A stretch of 64,000 nt of DNA from positions 2,666,001 to 2,730,000 of the forward strand of contig JADLSH010000369.1 in the NCBI GenBank assembly GCA_016169945.1. The letters are read 5' to 3'. Made by a program: the position numbers and the translations under genes. This stretch comes from Trachythela sp. YZ-2020. Lineage: Eukaryota > Cnidaria > Anthozoa > Malacalcyonacea > Clavulariidae. Numbering within the stretch: the first letter of the stretch is position 1; the number at the start of each line of letters is the position of its first letter. Of the stretch, positions 63,201 through 64,000 are shown in pieces. The notes beneath the pieces are model-generated. The model was not told the DNA's origin. It was given only the letters and a program-made list of their open reading frames with translations, and ran no database searches.

Positions 63201-64000
63201 TTATTCAGAGAAGCAAAAGATCAGTTATTACGCTAAAGCCAACGAACTCTCGTAAAGCTCAGCTACTTTCGTGCAAGTTACTAAATTATAATTTGGCAAT
63301 AATGGATGATGGAAACGTTCTTGGTGTGAAAAATCAATCCAGTCCTAATGGTATGTAAAATAGTAGTCGTAATACGTACATTACGGGGTAAAGAGGAAAG
63401 GGAAGTAACATTCTTTATTTTCTTCCATTTTATAGTTCTGTTGGACTTAGAGAGGTATGATGGAGGTTTGGCAACAATACAACATCCCAAGAACAAAAGA
63501 TATATTGCGATGAGTAGCAATGGCACTGTTTACTCAACGGTAGGTTACATCTTTTTTGTTATTATTTATATGATAAGACTCTTTGTATTGTTTCGTATAT
63601 ATACATGCATATAGTGACCATGCACCATCGTGATTGTTTCGTATATACCTACTATGCACCTCTAGTGCACCTATAGTGCAGGTATGCACCATCGTGATTT
63701 TTGGAATATTGTTTGAAGGAAAACGATCATTTAAAAGTTCGCATTCAAACTGAGGTTACGATTTACGGCAGAGGAATTGAATTGAGCCGAATATTAGTTA
63801 TTAAGAGCTGCAAGAACATAGGTTTGATCTTATTTTAACAATCCTATTTTATTAATCCTATATAATACAGTATTAACATAAAATGTATAAAAACTTACAT
63901 TTGTTATTTTCGTCTATTTATTTAGAAAACGTTTAGCGACGAAGTCCTCTTTAGATATTTGACAGGCCATTTTCCATATATTCAGTTTTCATCTTATAAA
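60218..64000 (+). CDS. FGF-family growth factor gene, 3' end cut by the window
   Basis: Coding exons 60218-60259, 62969-63350, 63436-63539 and 63926-64000 (continues), with donors GTAAGC, GTATGT and GTAGGT, AG acceptors and matching phases (0, 1, 0): 201 codons so far. Exon 1 gives MWLSKSTPPTIEIE; exon 2 starts VSHLFVLMTYAISLV, so the signal-peptide core spans the junction. Residues 30-94 are a charged propeptide-like region; RSKR at 95-98 is a convertase-type site. The FGF trefoil starts near 112 with SCKLLNYNLAIMDDGNVLG, continues with GLATIQ and KRYIAMSSNGTVYST, then TFSDEVLFRY. Val183 replaces the Cys that most FGFs have in the C-x-F-x-E strand, so it is divergent. Expected to act as a secreted ligand of FGF receptors. 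No paralogue is named. Confidence 0.85.
60260..62968 (+). other. intron 1 of the FGF gene
   Basis: 2.7 kb, donor GTAAGC and acceptor CCATAG. No open frame of interest. It contains the tRNA-half inverted repeat at 62709-62810. Confidence 0.7.
62709..62810. repeat. inverted repeat of tRNA 3' halves
   Basis: TTGACCGCGGTGGGAATCGA (62709-62728) is the perfect complement of 62791-62810. Each arm, read outward, ends like a tRNA T arm and acceptor (GGTTCGATTCCC or GGTCGATTCCC, then ACCGCGGTCAA). The 62-bp spacer has no A box, so these are two head-to-head tRNA 3' halves and not a tRNA gene. Confidence 0.75.

Overview
This is a window of animal nuclear DNA. It is AT-rich and intron-containing, and it is crowded with short transposons. 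The combination of a secreted TLDc-domain protein with a fibrinogen-like ectodomain, a Penelope-like GIY-YIG retroelement with a hammerhead ribozyme, Ty3-type and CR1-like retroelements and many hAT, Harbinger-like and TTAA-type miniature elements points to a cnidarian, probably an anthozoan. The species cannot be named from sequence alone, and no host rRNA gene or clear functional tRNA gene was seen.

Two host genes are supported by complete splice reasoning. (1) A minus-strand gene of 13 coding exons runs from its ATG at 35181 to its stop at 4446 (705 codons including stop, every junction in phase). It encodes a secreted protein: signal peptide, cysteine-containing fibrinogen-like ectodomain, short trimerization domain like that of collagens XV/XVIII, Gln/Lys-rich coiled coil, and C-terminal TLDc domain. 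A TATA box lies 37 bp upstream of the ATG. An alternative first exon without a signal peptide may lie at 20863-21031. (2) A plus-strand FGF-family gene starts with a 14-codon exon at 60218, continues at 62969, 63436 and 63926, and is cut by the window edge. It has a signal peptide split over exons 1-2, a dibasic RSKR site and a divergent beta-trefoil.

The introns of gene 1 hold most of the mobile DNA. From left to right: a hAT MITE (9468-9856); a long inverted-repeat MITE (13013-13783); a degenerate ATGTGAAAT minisatellite split by a Harbinger-like MITE (15509-16814) and by a tRNA-headed SINE (17123-17460) plus a Penelope-like element (about 17697-19786, ending in a hammerhead ribozyme that overlaps the ORF stop); a three-level nest of elements (21370-26128, 24220-25204, 24447-24830), each with its own target-site duplication; another hAT MITE (26868-27120); a Ty3-type gag-pro scrap; and two LINE reverse-transcriptase fragments lying back to back.

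Upstream of gene 1, at 35525-42745, three tandem copies of a 1.8 kb unit carry repeated exon-like modules preceded by polypyrimidine-AG tracts. Further right are a TA-flanked mariner-like MITE (43210-43793), a 1.15 kb palindromic element (44331-45480), a roughly 1 kb tandem duplication (46107-48072), an isolated second hammerhead ribozyme (49016-49072) and a complete Ty3-type LTR retrotransposon on the minus strand (53403-58735). That element has identical 210-bp LTRs and TATG target duplications. It has an in-phase T-TTA-AAC slippery heptamer with a downstream stem at the gag-pro junction, and several one-base frame breaks that all fall in homopolymer runs. The remaining intergenic stretches show nothing recognisable.
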